A DNA stretch of 64,000 nt, taken from Fidelibacterota bacterium. GTDB lineage: Bacteria; Fidelibacterota; Marinisomatia; Marinisomatales; TCS55. The notes under the pieces were generated by a model. That model was not told the DNA's origin, searched no databases, and worked only from the letters and a program-made list of their open reading frames with translations. The DNA lies in the NCBI GenBank assembly GCA_014382015.1, contig JACNKN010000032.1, positions 20,513 to 84,512 on the forward strand. Reading direction: 5' to 3'. This document shows positions 9,668 to 19,308 of this stretch, piece after piece. The first letter of the stretch is position 1. Each line of letters starts with the position of its first letter. The translations under genes and the position numbers were made by a program.

Positions 9668-10923
9668 TGTTTTGCTCTCCTTCTGAGAAACCAAATATCT
9701 CCCAGGCTAAGTCCTATAGTAAATTCTTGAATTGATTCTTTATAATCTTTCGTCATAAATCTAGAACCGGTTCGATAAGCTATATCTAACTGATTTCCAG
9801 TGGCGGCGAATTTAAATCCAATCCCCACTGAAATTCCATTCTCATTTATTTTTCTTCCACTATTTTTTAAAACATAAGATTCCTTAAATGTGCCCAATCG
9901 CATTGTGATTCGATCCTGCCAAGATCTTGCACCCATTTTTCCAAATTTAATTACGCCACCGCCAAGATGTGTTTTAGACCCAATTTGATCTGTGTAAATA
10001 CTGGAATAATTACCATTTGTCGCCTGATCATTCCATAGTTGGAATTCCCCAAAAATATTCAAATCATTTTTAAATCCAGCATTCAGTCCAATGCTAAAAC
10101 TACTGGGAGCATAAATATTTGAAACATCGATGGTATCTACACCAATCGTTGCTGGATAATCGTCCGTATCAAAAGAATAATTATCATTCTTATCTTCAAA
10201 TAAATCGAATTGATATTGAGTGCCGGAAATCGGTTCTCCCGTCATACTAATTCTCGCATAACCTGTTACCATAATATCTCGTTCATCATAAAATTTTCCG
10301 GCAAAATTTAAACTAAAAGTTGAACCACTGTACGTTTTGATATTAAATAGGCGATAATGGACTGAATCTAATATTAATGTTTCTTCATCCCTGGACGATC
10401 CGAATAATCTATCAAAAGACAAACCAAACCCCATCCGGTCGTTCATGGGCAAGGATATTCCAAATGATCCAGCTAATATTCCGCCGCCTGACCTAAATTC
10501 TTTGTTGAATATTATATCCCGTCCTTGAAAATTCATCCGAGTAGAATCTGTTTTAAAGTAGGCATTATGGTCATTGACTGGTTTAAGGGAAAGACCGATA
10601 GCAAATCGATTCTTGATTGGTATTACAAATTGGATTTTATCAAAACCATTGCCATAATTTCGATTGCCATTTTTGCCAATTCCTATGCTTCGATTCCCAT
10701 AAGATCCACTGACATAAGAAAAATTCAATCCAGGCCATGTTGCGGGATTATCTAATGAAACACCGGGGTAAAACGAGGGTACAAGTCCAATGCTCCCTGC
10801 ACCGGCCGAAGCGGTATGATGGGTACTTATTGACATACCCAAACCGTAAGCATTAAATACGGATTGAGCACCCAATAAACCTATAAATAATATGGTAATG
10901 CTTAATTTATTACGGAAGTACAT
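9664..10923 (-). CDS. Outer-membrane beta-barrel protein, uncharacterised
   Basis: 419 residues with an N-terminal signal (LSITILFIGLLGAQS) and then alternating amphipathic strands with many Gly/aromatic residues (LNFSYVSGSYGNRSIGIG, FGISLPMNDRMGFGLSFDRLFG, SFSIGLNAGFKNDLNIFGEFQLW), typical of a 12-14 strand OM barrel of the FadL/PorV-like general type. A calcium-like loop EDKNDNYSFDTDDY lies at roughly 245-258. It overlaps the upstream DUF4270-like gene by 14 bp and the downstream TPR lipoprotein by 4 bp. The trio lipoprotein-barrel-TPR lipoprotein probably forms one envelope complex (inference). No close family name can be assigned from reading alone. Confidence 0.72.
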   Translation of the reverse strand: MYFRNKLSITILFIGLLGAQSVFNAYGLGMSISTHHTASAGAGSIGLVPSFYPGVSLDNPATWPGLNFSYVSGSYGNRSIGIGKNGNRNYGNGFDKIQFVIPIKNRFAIGLSLKPVNDHNAYFKTDSTRMNFQGRDIIFNKEFRSGGGILAGSFGISLPMNDRMGFGLSFDRLFGSSRDEETLILDSVHYRLFNIKTYSGSTFSLNFAGKFYDERDIMVTGYARISMTGEPISGTQYQFDLFEDKNDNYSFDTDDYPATIGVDTIDVSNIYAPSSFSIGLNAGFKNDLNIFGEFQLWNDQATNGNYSSIYTDQIGSKTHLGGGVIKFGKMGARSWQDRITMRLGTFKESYVLKNSGRKINENGISVGIGFKFAATGNQLDIAYRTGSRFMTKDYKESIQEFTIGLSLGDIWFLRRRAKQ

Positions 10924-12139
10924 AAATCACTCGCATAACTGGATAATAATCCTGATTATTTAACCCGTAAAATTGAACGGTAGTAAAAGGGTCATTATTA
11001 AAGCTGGATTGGAGTTTAAATCCAAAATTAGTGAATTTCTTTTGTCCTATTTCGGAGGCGACTTTTCGATGATTTATTTTCAGCACATTATTCACAATAT
11101 TAGTGGATGTAAAGAAGTTCAAATCCTCATCATAAGGATCATTCGTAAATGAAGTAAATTGATCATAAATCCCATCGCTGGTCATGGGATGAGAAATCAC
11201 TTTGAATGGTGCAATCGAATCTGTTTCAACACGATTGAATATTAATTCCGCTGATGAAACGATTGACTTAGACGGCAATGTCCAGCCGTCCATATCGACA
11301 AACACTATCGATTTAAGTCCTTTTGCCATGCTTACAGACAACATAGCAGTGTCCTCATTGGAAATTGGAGCCGGAGACATAATGGTTATATCCGCTACGG
11401 AAAGGTATGAGCGAGATGTGGTATCCATTACAACCGTATCAGACAAAAATACTCGATAGAATACAGTCAACTCAGGTTTGGTTCCTGCCTGAATGTCTGT
11501 ACTGTGAAAATTAAACGATTCCGCAGATTCATTTTCTAATTCTACAAGAAATGAGCGGTTAAAATCCAACACACTCGTATCCCTGAATGCATTTACGATT
11601 GAGGAATCCAGCATGAAGTTTAAATAAACTTCAGTCTTATTGGTATCAATTGAATCAGTTTCCATTTGTGCTGTGCTGATTATATCCGATGCAATCCCTT
11701 GATCAAAATTTAAGTAATTTGATTCTAAATCACTAAATACTGAATCGCCGCCATTTGGGAAATACCGAAGTTGGAATCCAACATTGTTAATAATAGAATC
11801 CTTTTCAAACCGCAATGATAATTTCAAGCTGTCCACAATGACTAAAGAATCATTATAAAAAGAAAATGGTGTATTTGCTGTAACACTGGAACTGTCAAAT
11901 TTGATTAAATTATATTGGAAATCATACCCATCTTGTTTCCCAAAATATAAATATTCGGTCTTCCCCATTTCCGGTGGAGATTGGTAGGCAATGGCTTTAA
12001 CAACAGGAAATGAAATTGTATCCAAAGAAATTGGGGTGTCATCCGCACTGACGGGTATGGCCGCTTCCTCACAGGCAGAAAGGACAAACAGACCCATGAG
12101 ACACAAACCAATGGTTGTGTTCAAAATATTATTTTTCAT
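10910..12139 (-). CDS. Lipoprotein, DUF4270-like
   Basis: 409 residues. Lipobox FVLSAC|EE at about residue 23. The mature part is beta-rich with repeated Asp/Ser/Thr strings (SFYNDSLVIVDSLKLSLRF, VDMDGWTLPSKSIVSSAELIFNRV), resembling the jelly-roll type domains of Bacteroidetes surface lipoproteins. In Bacteroidetes a DUF4270 lipoprotein is regularly found next to a short (~270 aa) glycogen-synthase-like protein, and exactly such a gene lies just upstream here; that synteny is the main reason for the name. It overlaps the following OM barrel gene by 14 bp. Function unknown in the family as well. Confidence 0.6.
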   Translation of the reverse strand: MKNNILNTTIGLCLMGLFVLSACEEAAIPVSADDTPISLDTISFPVVKAIAYQSPPEMGKTEYLYFGKQDGYDFQYNLIKFDSSSVTANTPFSFYNDSLVIVDSLKLSLRFEKDSIINNVGFQLRYFPNGGDSVFSDLESNYLNFDQGIASDIISTAQMETDSIDTNKTEVYLNFMLDSSIVNAFRDTSVLDFNRSFLVELENESAESFNFHSTDIQAGTKPELTVFYRVFLSDTVVMDTTSRSYLSVADITIMSPAPISNEDTAMLSVSMAKGLKSIVFVDMDGWTLPSKSIVSSAELIFNRVETDSIAPFKVISHPMTSDGIYDQFTSFTNDPYDEDLNFFTSTNIVNNVLKINHRKVASEIGQKKFTNFGFKLQSSFNNDPFTTVQFYGLNNQDYYPVMRVIYVLP

Positions 12140-12172
12140 GAATGGTTATTTAGGAAGTACTGCTACGATAAA

Positions 12173-13000
12173 TCAAGAAAAATGTTTCATCAATTCTTCA
12201 TTCAGTGCATCCGCAGTGGCTTTGAAATTCGGCGATTCCTCATCGTCGATAGATATAGAGACCAATTTCTTTTTATTTGCTTGAATGCCGGGTAATTCCA
12301 AAAGTTTAGATGTCACATCATTCGTTGGAGAATTTACCGCCACAATCAAGTCGGCAAAGGGGGCTGCTGCTTCATAGCAATTCACCGTATCGCCCTTAAT
12401 CGTTTTAGGTAGTGTCACACCCACTTTATCATATGAACTTCGTGAAAAATGACAATATTCATCTACAGAATGGACGGTTAGAACCGTTTTAATTTTCCCG
12501 TAGAAATCTTTAGAATCATAAATCTGTTGATAAATGAGAGGTACAAACGAACTTTGCCATCCATTACAGATCAGAACGTCTGGTTTCCAAAATAAATGAG
12601 GTAAAGTTGCAATAGCTGCCTTTGAAAAATAGGCGTATCGTGCCTCATTATCAGATAGGATGCGACCATTTTTTGCTTTGTAAAGCAAATTAGTTAATGA
12701 TTTATAGAACTCAACATTCTCCAAAAAGTATACTTGAACTCTCGTCTTTGGAATAAATGCACTTTTCGCTGACGTAATTACTTCTTCACCATCGAATTCA
12801 AATGGAATTTCTCGAAGCCGAATCACCTCCCTTAATATATATTTTCTTTCACTGACAAATCCGTATTTTGGAATCATCGTTCGAACATCATGTCCTTTTG
12901 TTTGAAGGGATAAGGGAATAAAAACGGAATAATCTCCCAAATGAGATGTACTCGCAAAGGGGGATATTTCAGTGGTGAGATAAAAAAGTTTTAAAGACAT
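12173..13000 (-). CDS. Stand-alone starch/glycogen synthase catalytic N-domain protein (half GT5)
   Basis: 275 residues corresponding only to the first Rossmann domain of glycogen synthase (GT5): LKLFYLTTEISPFASTSHLGDYSVFIPLSL matches the KxGGLGDV region, though the ADP-binding KxGGL is changed to STSHLGD, and PDVLICNGWQSSFVPLIY matches the family's DVVHAHDWHTALVPLYL. The second Rossmann domain, which holds the catalytic sugar-nucleotide site, is absent; a full enzyme is about 475 residues. It is therefore unlikely to be a normal glycogen synthase. Short versions of this kind occur beside DUF4270 genes in Bacteroidetes. SD GAGAGA precedes the ATG. It lies 13 bp after the CpoB-like gene. Confidence 0.8.
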   Translation of the reverse strand: MSLKLFYLTTEISPFASTSHLGDYSVFIPLSLQTKGHDVRTMIPKYGFVSERKYILREVIRLREIPFEFDGEEVITSAKSAFIPKTRVQVYFLENVEFYKSLTNLLYKAKNGRILSDNEARYAYFSKAAIATLPHLFWKPDVLICNGWQSSFVPLIYQQIYDSKDFYGKIKTVLTVHSVDEYCHFSRSSYDKVGVTLPKTIKGDTVNCYEAAAPFADLIVAVNSPTNDVTSKLLELPGIQANKKKLVSISIDDEESPNFKATADALNEELMKHFS

Positions 13001-13013
13001 ATTCTCTCTATTT

Positions 13014-13835
13014 CTATTGGATATTTAGTTGCTTTAAGGATTCCCGACCTTTATCATAAAACTCGGAACCGGGAAAATAATCAATTAATCTTTGATATTC
13101 TTCTCGTGCTTTATCAATATTTCCCATACTGCGGTGGCAATGCCCAAGCTTTAATTGCGCATCGTCATCTTTATCCGTTCCCGGGAACATAAATACTTTT
13201 TCAAATTCAATAATCGCACGTTTATAATTTTTCATTGTATAATAACATTCGCCAAGCCAGTATTGGCTGTTATCTGCCAATACATTAGATGGATCACTCA
13301 TCACCAAACCAGCAAAACCAGTGACTGCTTTTTCTAAATCTCCGTTTTGATATGCAGAAAGTGCATCGATATAGGTTTTCTTATATTCAGCAGGACTGAT
13401 TTTCGAACTCACCCTATCGCTTACTTTGTTATTTCGCAAATTATACATTTCAGTAAAACTGTTGGTCAGGGTTACAATTTTATTTTCAACCATAACTAAC
13501 TGCGCTAATATTTCAAAATTGACACTATCGATATAGGCTGCTTTATCCTCCATTAATCGCATTTTATTTTGTATCGTGTTGATACGATTAATTAATAATA
13601 TTGCGACAGAATCCGTTTGTTCTTTGGCTTTCAAATTTGCTTTAAGTGCGTTTTGTAATTCAGGCAGCAGGAGTCGAATTTGTGTATCTAAAGAATCTAC
13701 CCTTACATTTCCTCTGTCAATTTTTGCATTAAGCCGTTTTAATTCTCTCTTCGTCGCTGTATCCTGACCATATATAGTGGTGCAGGAAATTAGTACAATT
13801 AGGGTAACGATAGATTTGAGAAGTCGATTCATCAT
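13014..13835 (-). CDS. CpoB/YbgF-like periplasmic coiled-coil TPR protein
   Basis: About 273 residues from the tandem ATG-ATG at 13835, chosen because GAGG lies 8 nt upstream; a longer frame from 13859 is open but has no SD. A signal peptide (LLKSIVTLIVLISCTTIYGQ) is followed by a coiled coil with NAKIDRGNVRVDSLDTQIRLLLPELQNALKANLK in its heptads, then a C-terminal set of three TPRs with YKTYIDALSAYQNGDLEKAV, DNSQYWLGECYYTMKNYKRAI and AQLKLGHCHRSMGNIDKAREEY. This is the YbgF/CpoB layout, a periplasmic protein that coordinates wall synthesis with outer-membrane constriction through Tol-Pal and PBPs. Its place directly after rodA supports a cell-envelope role. Confidence 0.8.
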   Translation of the reverse strand: MMNRLLKSIVTLIVLISCTTIYGQDTATKRELKRLNAKIDRGNVRVDSLDTQIRLLLPELQNALKANLKAKEQTDSVAILLINRINTIQNKMRLMEDKAAYIDSVNFEILAQLVMVENKIVTLTNSFTEMYNLRNNKVSDRVSSKISPAEYKKTYIDALSAYQNGDLEKAVTGFAGLVMSDPSNVLADNSQYWLGECYYTMKNYKRAIIEFEKVFMFPGTDKDDDAQLKLGHCHRSMGNIDKAREEYQRLIDYFPGSEFYDKGRESLKQLNIQ

Positions 13836-13923
13836 GAATATTAGCCTCGGATTAAACATTCAAATTTCAGTTTAGAATTTACCGCCGATAATGCCAAACC
13901 GGCATTATCTTTTTCAAGTAGGT

Positions 13924-15150
13924 TCAGTCTAATTTTTCCCGACCAAAATTTAGGACTAAGCCGATCATCATAAAGCAGGATAATAAAAATGATCCTCCAT
14001 AAGAAACGAATGGGAGCGGTAAACCCTTTACCGGGATCATACCAGCAGTCATGGCGCAATTCACGAAAACATGACTCAAAAAAATAGTTGAAATGCCAAC
14101 TAACACCAAAGATGAGAACCGATCTGTGGAATTCAAAGCCAATCGGATTATTTTGATAATGAGCCATGAAAATAGCACAAGCATGATGATCAAAGTCAAA
14201 AACCCGAATTCCTCTCCGATCACACTCACGATAAAATCTGATTCCTGAACTGGTAGAAATTTTAAATGAGTCTGAGTACCCTGTCCCCAACCTTTACCCA
14301 AAAAACCACCAGAACCTAAAGCTGTTTTACTTTGAATAATTTGATATCCTGCACCAAGTGGATCCAGTTCAGGATTAACGAGAGTTAAGATACGGTTTTG
14401 CTGATATGGGCGAAGAGAATTCCACAATAATGGAAAAATTAACCCTAAAAATATATTTCCGAAATATAACCCGACTGCATGCCATAATCTTAATCGAGCC
14501 AAAAAGATTACACCTGCCATGATAGCTGCCCAAATAGAAAATACGATTACATTAAATGCCGTAAGAATACTGAATAATGGTGCCATGATTAGAAATAAAT
14601 GGATGGGGCGTGCACCAACCCAAAACAGCATGGTAAAAACAGGAATCATCATCACGAATGCCGTTCCTAAATCGGGCTGACTAAGAACGATCACTGTTGG
14701 AATTAAGGCAATAATAAATGGAATAATATTTGATCCAAAGTTTTTCATTTTAAGATTATGGTCGGATAAATATCGAGCAAGTGCAATCACAATAACCCAT
14801 TTGGCGATTTCTGAAGGCTGCAGTCCAAAAGGGAGGCCTAAATTTATCCAACGATATGTACCGGCTATTTTTTCACCAAAAAACGGAAGTGTGACTGCAA
14901 TAACAATAATCCCATATACCATAAAAATATATTTATGAATTACCCGTCGAGAAGCCATGAGCATAATAAACATTAAGATCAATGCGGGGACTAAGAAAAT
15001 AAGCTGCTTGGACAAAGCATTGGGTGGTGGCTGTCCTTGTGTGGCAGTAATACTGAATAATGTTGATAATCCAAGAAGCAACAACCCCCCAACAGAGAGA
15101 AGTACGCTATAGGGAGATTCAATTATTTTTTTTCTAAAATCAAGTAACAT
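13924..15150 (-). CDS. rodA: Rod-shape peptidoglycan glycosyltransferase RodA
   Basis: 408 residues, SEDS family, ten or so membrane helices. Characteristic segments are RWINLGLPFGLQPSEIAKWVIV, VLSQPDLGTAFVMM (containing the essential SEDS Asp), QIIQSKTALGSGGFLGKGWGQGTQTHLKFLPVQESDFI and GLPLPFVSYGGS. RodA polymerises lipid II during elongation and works with the transpeptidase PBP2. The mrdA stop and rodA start overlap in TAATG, so the two are translationally coupled and should be made in equal amounts. It is the last of the mreBCD-mrdA-rodA series. Complete and normal. Confidence 0.97.
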   Translation of the reverse strand: MLLDFRKKIIESPYSVLLSVGGLLLLGLSTLFSITATQGQPPPNALSKQLIFLVPALILMFIMLMASRRVIHKYIFMVYGIIVIAVTLPFFGEKIAGTYRWINLGLPFGLQPSEIAKWVIVIALARYLSDHNLKMKNFGSNIIPFIIALIPTVIVLSQPDLGTAFVMMIPVFTMLFWVGARPIHLFLIMAPLFSILTAFNVIVFSIWAAIMAGVIFLARLRLWHAVGLYFGNIFLGLIFPLLWNSLRPYQQNRILTLVNPELDPLGAGYQIIQSKTALGSGGFLGKGWGQGTQTHLKFLPVQESDFIVSVIGEEFGFLTLIIMLVLFSWLIIKIIRLALNSTDRFSSLVLVGISTIFLSHVFVNCAMTAGMIPVKGLPLPFVSYGGSFLLSCFMMIGLVLNFGREKLD

Positions 15151-16916
15151 TAATTTTTAGCTAACTTAGAATTATTCGAACCGAAATAATGTTTAAAAAC
15201 ATTACGGGCGATTGGTGTTGCCACTTCCCCGCCATGCCCGCCATTTTCAACCATTATAACAAGTGATATCATTTCACCGTCTTTCTCACCATAGGCAATA
15301 TACCATGCGTGAGGCTCACCGTGGGGGTTTTCTGCTGTTCCTGTTTTACCCCAAATTTTTAAACCGGGGATTTTTGGATTTGACCGTCGCCCTGTTCCCT
15401 TTGGCGCAGTCACAACTTTTCCCATATAGTCCTGCATTAATTTCCAAGACCGATCATTGATGAATATTTCTGGGATTACATTACTATTTTTCTCAACAAT
15501 ATGAAGTGTTCGCGTTTTACCTTTCGTTGCTAAAATGTTAATGTATCGGGCCATTTGGAGTGGCGTAACTAAAATTTCTCCCTGACCAATCGCCATATTT
15601 AGTAATGCCCCTTGTGCCCATCCCCATCTGCCATGCAGTTTATTCATGAATTGTCTGGTAGGCATTCGCCCTTTCATTTCTGATGGAATATCGATATTTG
15701 TTTCCAGACCAAACCCAAATTGTTTTGCTACGACCGCTAATTCATCCAATTTTATTTTCTGGATAGCTTGATAAAAATAGACGTCACATGATTGAACGAT
15801 TGCTTTTTCCAGATTTACTTTACCATGACCATTTTCGCTCCAGCAGCCAAACGTACGGTCATAAAAATCATAAGATCCGGTGCAGAAGATTTCTATTTGG
15901 GGCGTGATTATTTTTTTTTCTAACAATGCAATGGCTACCACCATTTTAAAAATGGACCCCGGCGGATAGGTCCCATTTGCTACGCGATCTAATAGAGGTC
16001 TGTTGGTATCCGCAATGACGGACTGCCAAACTGCATTGGAAATTATTCCGGTGAATAAGTCTGGTGTATAATCAGGTGCACTGACGTAAGCTAAAATTCC
16101 ACCTGTTTTCGGACGAGATACAATTGCCACTCCACACCTACCACTCAATTCATTCTCAAGTAATTGCTGTAGAGATACATCCAATGTGGTTGTGATATCG
16201 TTTCCAGGGTTGGGTAGTATATTTTCTTCGCCCCCAATTTGTCCCGCTTCCCTACCGAAAGCATCCACCTGATAATATGCGACTCCTTTTTCCCCTCGAA
16301 GGATTGACTCGTATTTTTTTTCTATGCCTGACCACCCGATTAAATCACCATATTCATATCCATCTTTATTTGTTGATTTTTCCATGGGCAATTTGTCTAT
16401 TTCTTTCACATACCCCAGTATATGTGAAGCATTAATTTTTTGGTTATAAATCCGTTCTGGATATTGCTTATATATGATGCCGCTTAGCTCATTTTTTTCT
16501 TCTTCTAAACGACTCAATTGATTGATAGTCAAATCTTTGGCAAGACGTGTTGGAATAAATCGATTTCGATAATAATTTTTATAATTCTTTTCGAGAATCC
16601 CTATATCAATCCCTGTTGATTGACTGATGACGTCATAATTATGCTGTTTATCTATTATTTCAGCTCCAATTCCATACAGTATATATGTGGGGTAATTATC
16701 AACAATAATTTCTCCATATCGATCAAGGATTAATCCACGTGGTGCTGGAATAGACATGGCGCGAATCCGATTACTTTCTGCCCGCTGACTGTATAGGTTA
16801 AAATCGATAATCTGTAATTTAAAAAATCGATATGCAAGCACAACGTGCATAAGCACCACAATACTTATCAAAACCCAATAGGTTGATTTTGAAACTGAAT
16901 TAGGTGATTTCAGCAC
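15150..16916 (-). CDS. mrdA: Penicillin-binding protein 2, elongation transpeptidase
   Basis: 588 residues. One N-terminal membrane helix (about 13-33), a pedestal/dimerisation region, then the transpeptidase domain with YPPGSIFKM (nucleophile Ser321, Lys324), the SxN-equivalent SCDVYFYQ, and the KTG box in WGKTGTAENPHG. PBP2 cross-links newly made wall strands along the side wall and is inserted in the inner membrane facing the periplasm. The N-terminal PAPRGLILDRYGEIIVDN motif is typical. The gene overlaps the end of mreD by 17 bp and is followed by rodA with a one-base overlap. Called with high certainty. Confidence 0.97.
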   Translation of the reverse strand: MLKSPNSVSKSTYWVLISIVVLMHVVLAYRFFKLQIIDFNLYSQRAESNRIRAMSIPAPRGLILDRYGEIIVDNYPTYILYGIGAEIIDKQHNYDVISQSTGIDIGILEKNYKNYYRNRFIPTRLAKDLTINQLSRLEEEKNELSGIIYKQYPERIYNQKINASHILGYVKEIDKLPMEKSTNKDGYEYGDLIGWSGIEKKYESILRGEKGVAYYQVDAFGREAGQIGGEENILPNPGNDITTTLDVSLQQLLENELSGRCGVAIVSRPKTGGILAYVSAPDYTPDLFTGIISNAVWQSVIADTNRPLLDRVANGTYPPGSIFKMVVAIALLEKKIITPQIEIFCTGSYDFYDRTFGCWSENGHGKVNLEKAIVQSCDVYFYQAIQKIKLDELAVVAKQFGFGLETNIDIPSEMKGRMPTRQFMNKLHGRWGWAQGALLNMAIGQGEILVTPLQMARYINILATKGKTRTLHIVEKNSNVIPEIFINDRSWKLMQDYMGKVVTAPKGTGRRSNPKIPGLKIWGKTGTAENPHGEPHAWYIAYGEKDGEMISLVIMVENGGHGGEVATPIARNVFKHYFGSNNSKLAKN

Positions 16917-17391
16917 GGGAGGCTTCCTTGACTGGATAAAAGAATTGGGTAATGAAAAAGAACATCATTGTGTATGAGAAAGACATAAACCATAACTTCC
17001 AAAATGTGATTGGGTCGGATACAAATACAGTTTGAAATCGGAAATATGAAATTAAAAGAAAGTGAAAAGCAATGATGGAAATCCATGTGCCATGGAATAC
17101 ATAAGGTAAAAGACGTTCATACTTCCCATGCAAGATTCCTGTTAAATAAGCCGTAATCGATAACGTGAGTGGAGACAACCCAAATAATGAACCTACTCCG
17201 GATAAATCGGACAATAATCCTAAGGAAAATCCCACAATCACTCCGGGGGTTTTTCCAAAAACCAAACTAATATAAAAAATGTAAACCACCATGAAATCTG
17301 GACGAATCATTTTTAAAGAGAGAAAATCAACCAGGAAAAATTGAGCCAAAAATACAGCTACGGCCGATATCATAATGTTAATCAACTTCAT
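16900..17391 (-). CDS. mreD: Rod shape-determining membrane protein MreD
   Basis: About 163 residues starting MKLINIMISAVAVFLAQ at 17391, where GAGGAAA lies 4 nt upstream; an upstream ATG at 17418 lacks a good SD. Five to six hydrophobic helices, with the typical RPDFMVVYIFYISLVFGKTPGVIVGFSLGLLSDLSG section near residues 30-65. MreD is an inner-membrane part of the elongasome. It overlaps the end of mreC by 14 bp and the start of mrdA by 17 bp. Identification rests on hydropathy, length and the perfect mreC-mreD-mrdA context. Confidence 0.92.
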   Translation of the reverse strand: MKLINIMISAVAVFLAQFFLVDFLSLKMIRPDFMVVYIFYISLVFGKTPGVIVGFSLGLLSDLSGVGSLFGLSPLTLSITAYLTGILHGKYERLLPYVFHGTWISIIAFHFLLISYFRFQTVFVSDPITFWKLWFMSFSYTMMFFFITQFFYPVKEASRAEIT

Positions 17392-18178
17392 CAATTTCCT
17401 CAATGACAATAAATACATTTAACAATGCACCTAAATTGGGTCTAATTCTCACTTTTGCAACGGTTTGAAAACTCCCTCTTTCGTCCACCACTTCAATCAC
17501 TTCACCAACGGGTAGATTCTCCGGATAAATTTGACTAAACCCTGATGTCACCACTTTATCACCTACAGATATGGTTGAATTCTTCTGTAATTCGCGAACT
17601 TCGCAATAATCTTGGGCAATATACTGAAGGATTCCTGCATTCCCTGACGGCATAATCCTGACAGAAAGTCTGTAGTTTCCATCCTTGATAATTTGAACAG
17701 TGGCTGATTTTTCACCGACAACGACTGTTTTCCCAATCACTCCCTCCGGGACTAAAACGGGTTGATTAACCATTACGCCATGATCAGATCCAATATCTAG
17801 GGTGATTGAGGTTAGATTTGATGATGCGCCCATATTGATTACCCGTGCGGCTAATAATTTCAACTTACTTTCTCGCTTGAAACCAAGTAAATCCCGCAGT
17901 TCATTATTTTCTCCCTGGGCGATTAACATGGCTTCCATTTCCAAAGTTAACTGGATATTTTTATCACGGAGAAGCTGGGTTTCACCCTGAAGTTGAGTCA
18001 TACTCTTTACCCAGGCAAATGGGGAGGAAATAAATGAAAAATAATCGCTGAATTTTCCCCGAACGATTAAAACATCTGGTGTATCATTTTTCAACAACAA
18101 CGAAAAGGATAGCGTTACAGCTATCAGAAAAATTAAATGGTCTTTATATTTTAAAAGGGCTAAGTATAGATTCCGCAT
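17378..18178 (-). CDS. mreC: Rod shape-determining protein MreC
   Basis: 266 residues: a short cytoplasmic tail, one membrane helix (about 13-31), a coiled coil (TQLLRDKNIQLTLEMEAMLIAQGENNELRDLLGF), and the paired beta-barrel domain with LDIGSDHGVMVNQPVLVPEGVIGKTV and GDKVVTSGFSQIYPENLPVGEV. MreC spans the periplasm and links MreB filaments to PBP2. It lies 7 bp after mreB and overlaps mreD. Standard family length and motifs; nothing odd. Confidence 0.96.
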   Translation of the reverse strand: MRNLYLALLKYKDHLIFLIAVTLSFSLLLKNDTPDVLIVRGKFSDYFSFISSPFAWVKSMTQLQGETQLLRDKNIQLTLEMEAMLIAQGENNELRDLLGFKRESKLKLLAARVINMGASSNLTSITLDIGSDHGVMVNQPVLVPEGVIGKTVVVGEKSATVQIIKDGNYRLSVRIMPSGNAGILQYIAQDYCEVRELQKNSTISVGDKVVTSGFSQIYPENLPVGEVIEVVDERGSFQTVAKVRIRPNLGALLNVFIVIEEIDEVD

Positions 18179-18185
18179 TCAAATG

Positions 18186-19214
18186 TTAAATCAGAACTGA
18201 CTCATATTTTTTAACATCTTCAAGTACTTTCCCCGTTCCTTTTACAACAGATAACAGCGGTTCTTCATCAATATTTACAGGAACATTTGTTCGCTCTCGA
18301 ATTAATTGATCAATTCCCTTGAGCATACTTCCCCCACCCGTCATAATAATACCGCGATCAAGAATATCAGCTGAAAGTTCAGGGGGGGTTAACTCCAATG
18401 CCCTTTTAACCGCTTCAACAATGGCATTGATGGGATCTTTAAGGGATTGACGAATTTCATCCGATGATACTTCAATCGTTTTTGGAATGCCCGAAACAAG
18501 GTCTCGCCCCTTCACACCAATCATTTCACTTTTAATCCGCATTGCAGATCCAACCGTTTTTTTAATGGATTCAGCTGATGAAGTACCGATATCCAATTTA
18601 TGTTCGTTCCTGAACCACTGAATAATTGCTTCATCCATTTCGTCGCCAGCGACCCGAATAGCTTCTTTAGTCACAACGCCATTTAGAGCAATAACCGCAA
18701 TTTCTGTCGTGCCGCCGCCAATGTCGACAATGATGTTACCAATAGGTTTTGATATATCCAGCCCCATTCCAATCGCAGCAGCCACCGGTTCTTCAATTAA
18801 AAATACTTCACGGGCATTGGCTCGTTCTCCTGAATCCCGCACAGCCCTTCGTTCAACTTCTGTCACACCAGATGGTACACAAATGACCATCCTGGGACGG
18901 GCCAGACGATTCATATTTATTTTCTGAATAAATCCTTGAATCAATCCATCCGTCATTTCAAAATCTGCAATGACCCCATCTCTAAGTGGACGAATGGTTT
19001 CAATTTCTCTATGGGTGCGGCCCACCATCGCTTTGGCCTCATATCCAACGGCAATAATTTTACCATTATGAACAGATCTGGCAACAATAGATGGCTCGTT
19101 CACCATAACGCCTTTACCCTTTATGTAAACAAGTGTATTAGCTGTACCCAAGTCGATAGCTATATCGCCGGATATCCAATTTAATGGTTTGGTAATAGAT
19201 GTAAAAAATCCCAT
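18186..19214 (-). CDS. mreB: Actin-like rod-shape protein MreB
   Basis: 342 residues. Actin-fold phosphate-binding loops are clear: IAIDLGTANTLVY (residues 19-31), IVDIGGGTTEIAVI, and the adenosine loop ITGGGS written MTGGGSMLKGI. MreB forms membrane-associated filaments that orient wall synthesis. First gene of the mreBCD-mrdA-rodA series and probably the promoter-proximal gene, since 94 bp separate it from RNase HI upstream. Complete. Confidence 0.98.
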   Translation of the reverse strand: MGFFTSITKPLNWISGDIAIDLGTANTLVYIKGKGVMVNEPSIVARSVHNGKIIAVGYEAKAMVGRTHREIETIRPLRDGVIADFEMTDGLIQGFIQKINMNRLARPRMVICVPSGVTEVERRAVRDSGERANAREVFLIEEPVAAAIGMGLDISKPIGNIIVDIGGGTTEIAVIALNGVVTKEAIRVAGDEMDEAIIQWFRNEHKLDIGTSSAESIKKTVGSAMRIKSEMIGVKGRDLVSGIPKTIEVSSDEIRQSLKDPINAIVEAVKRALELTPPELSADILDRGIIMTGGGSMLKGIDQLIRERTNVPVNIDEEPLLSVVKGTGKVLEDVKKYESVLI

Positions 19215-19308
19215 TTTAATAGTCTTTTAATATTTTATGCTCGGATTAATGACTATAAATCTAATTTAAAATCACCCATGGATTCATCAATAAAAATGAG
19301 AATAGTAT

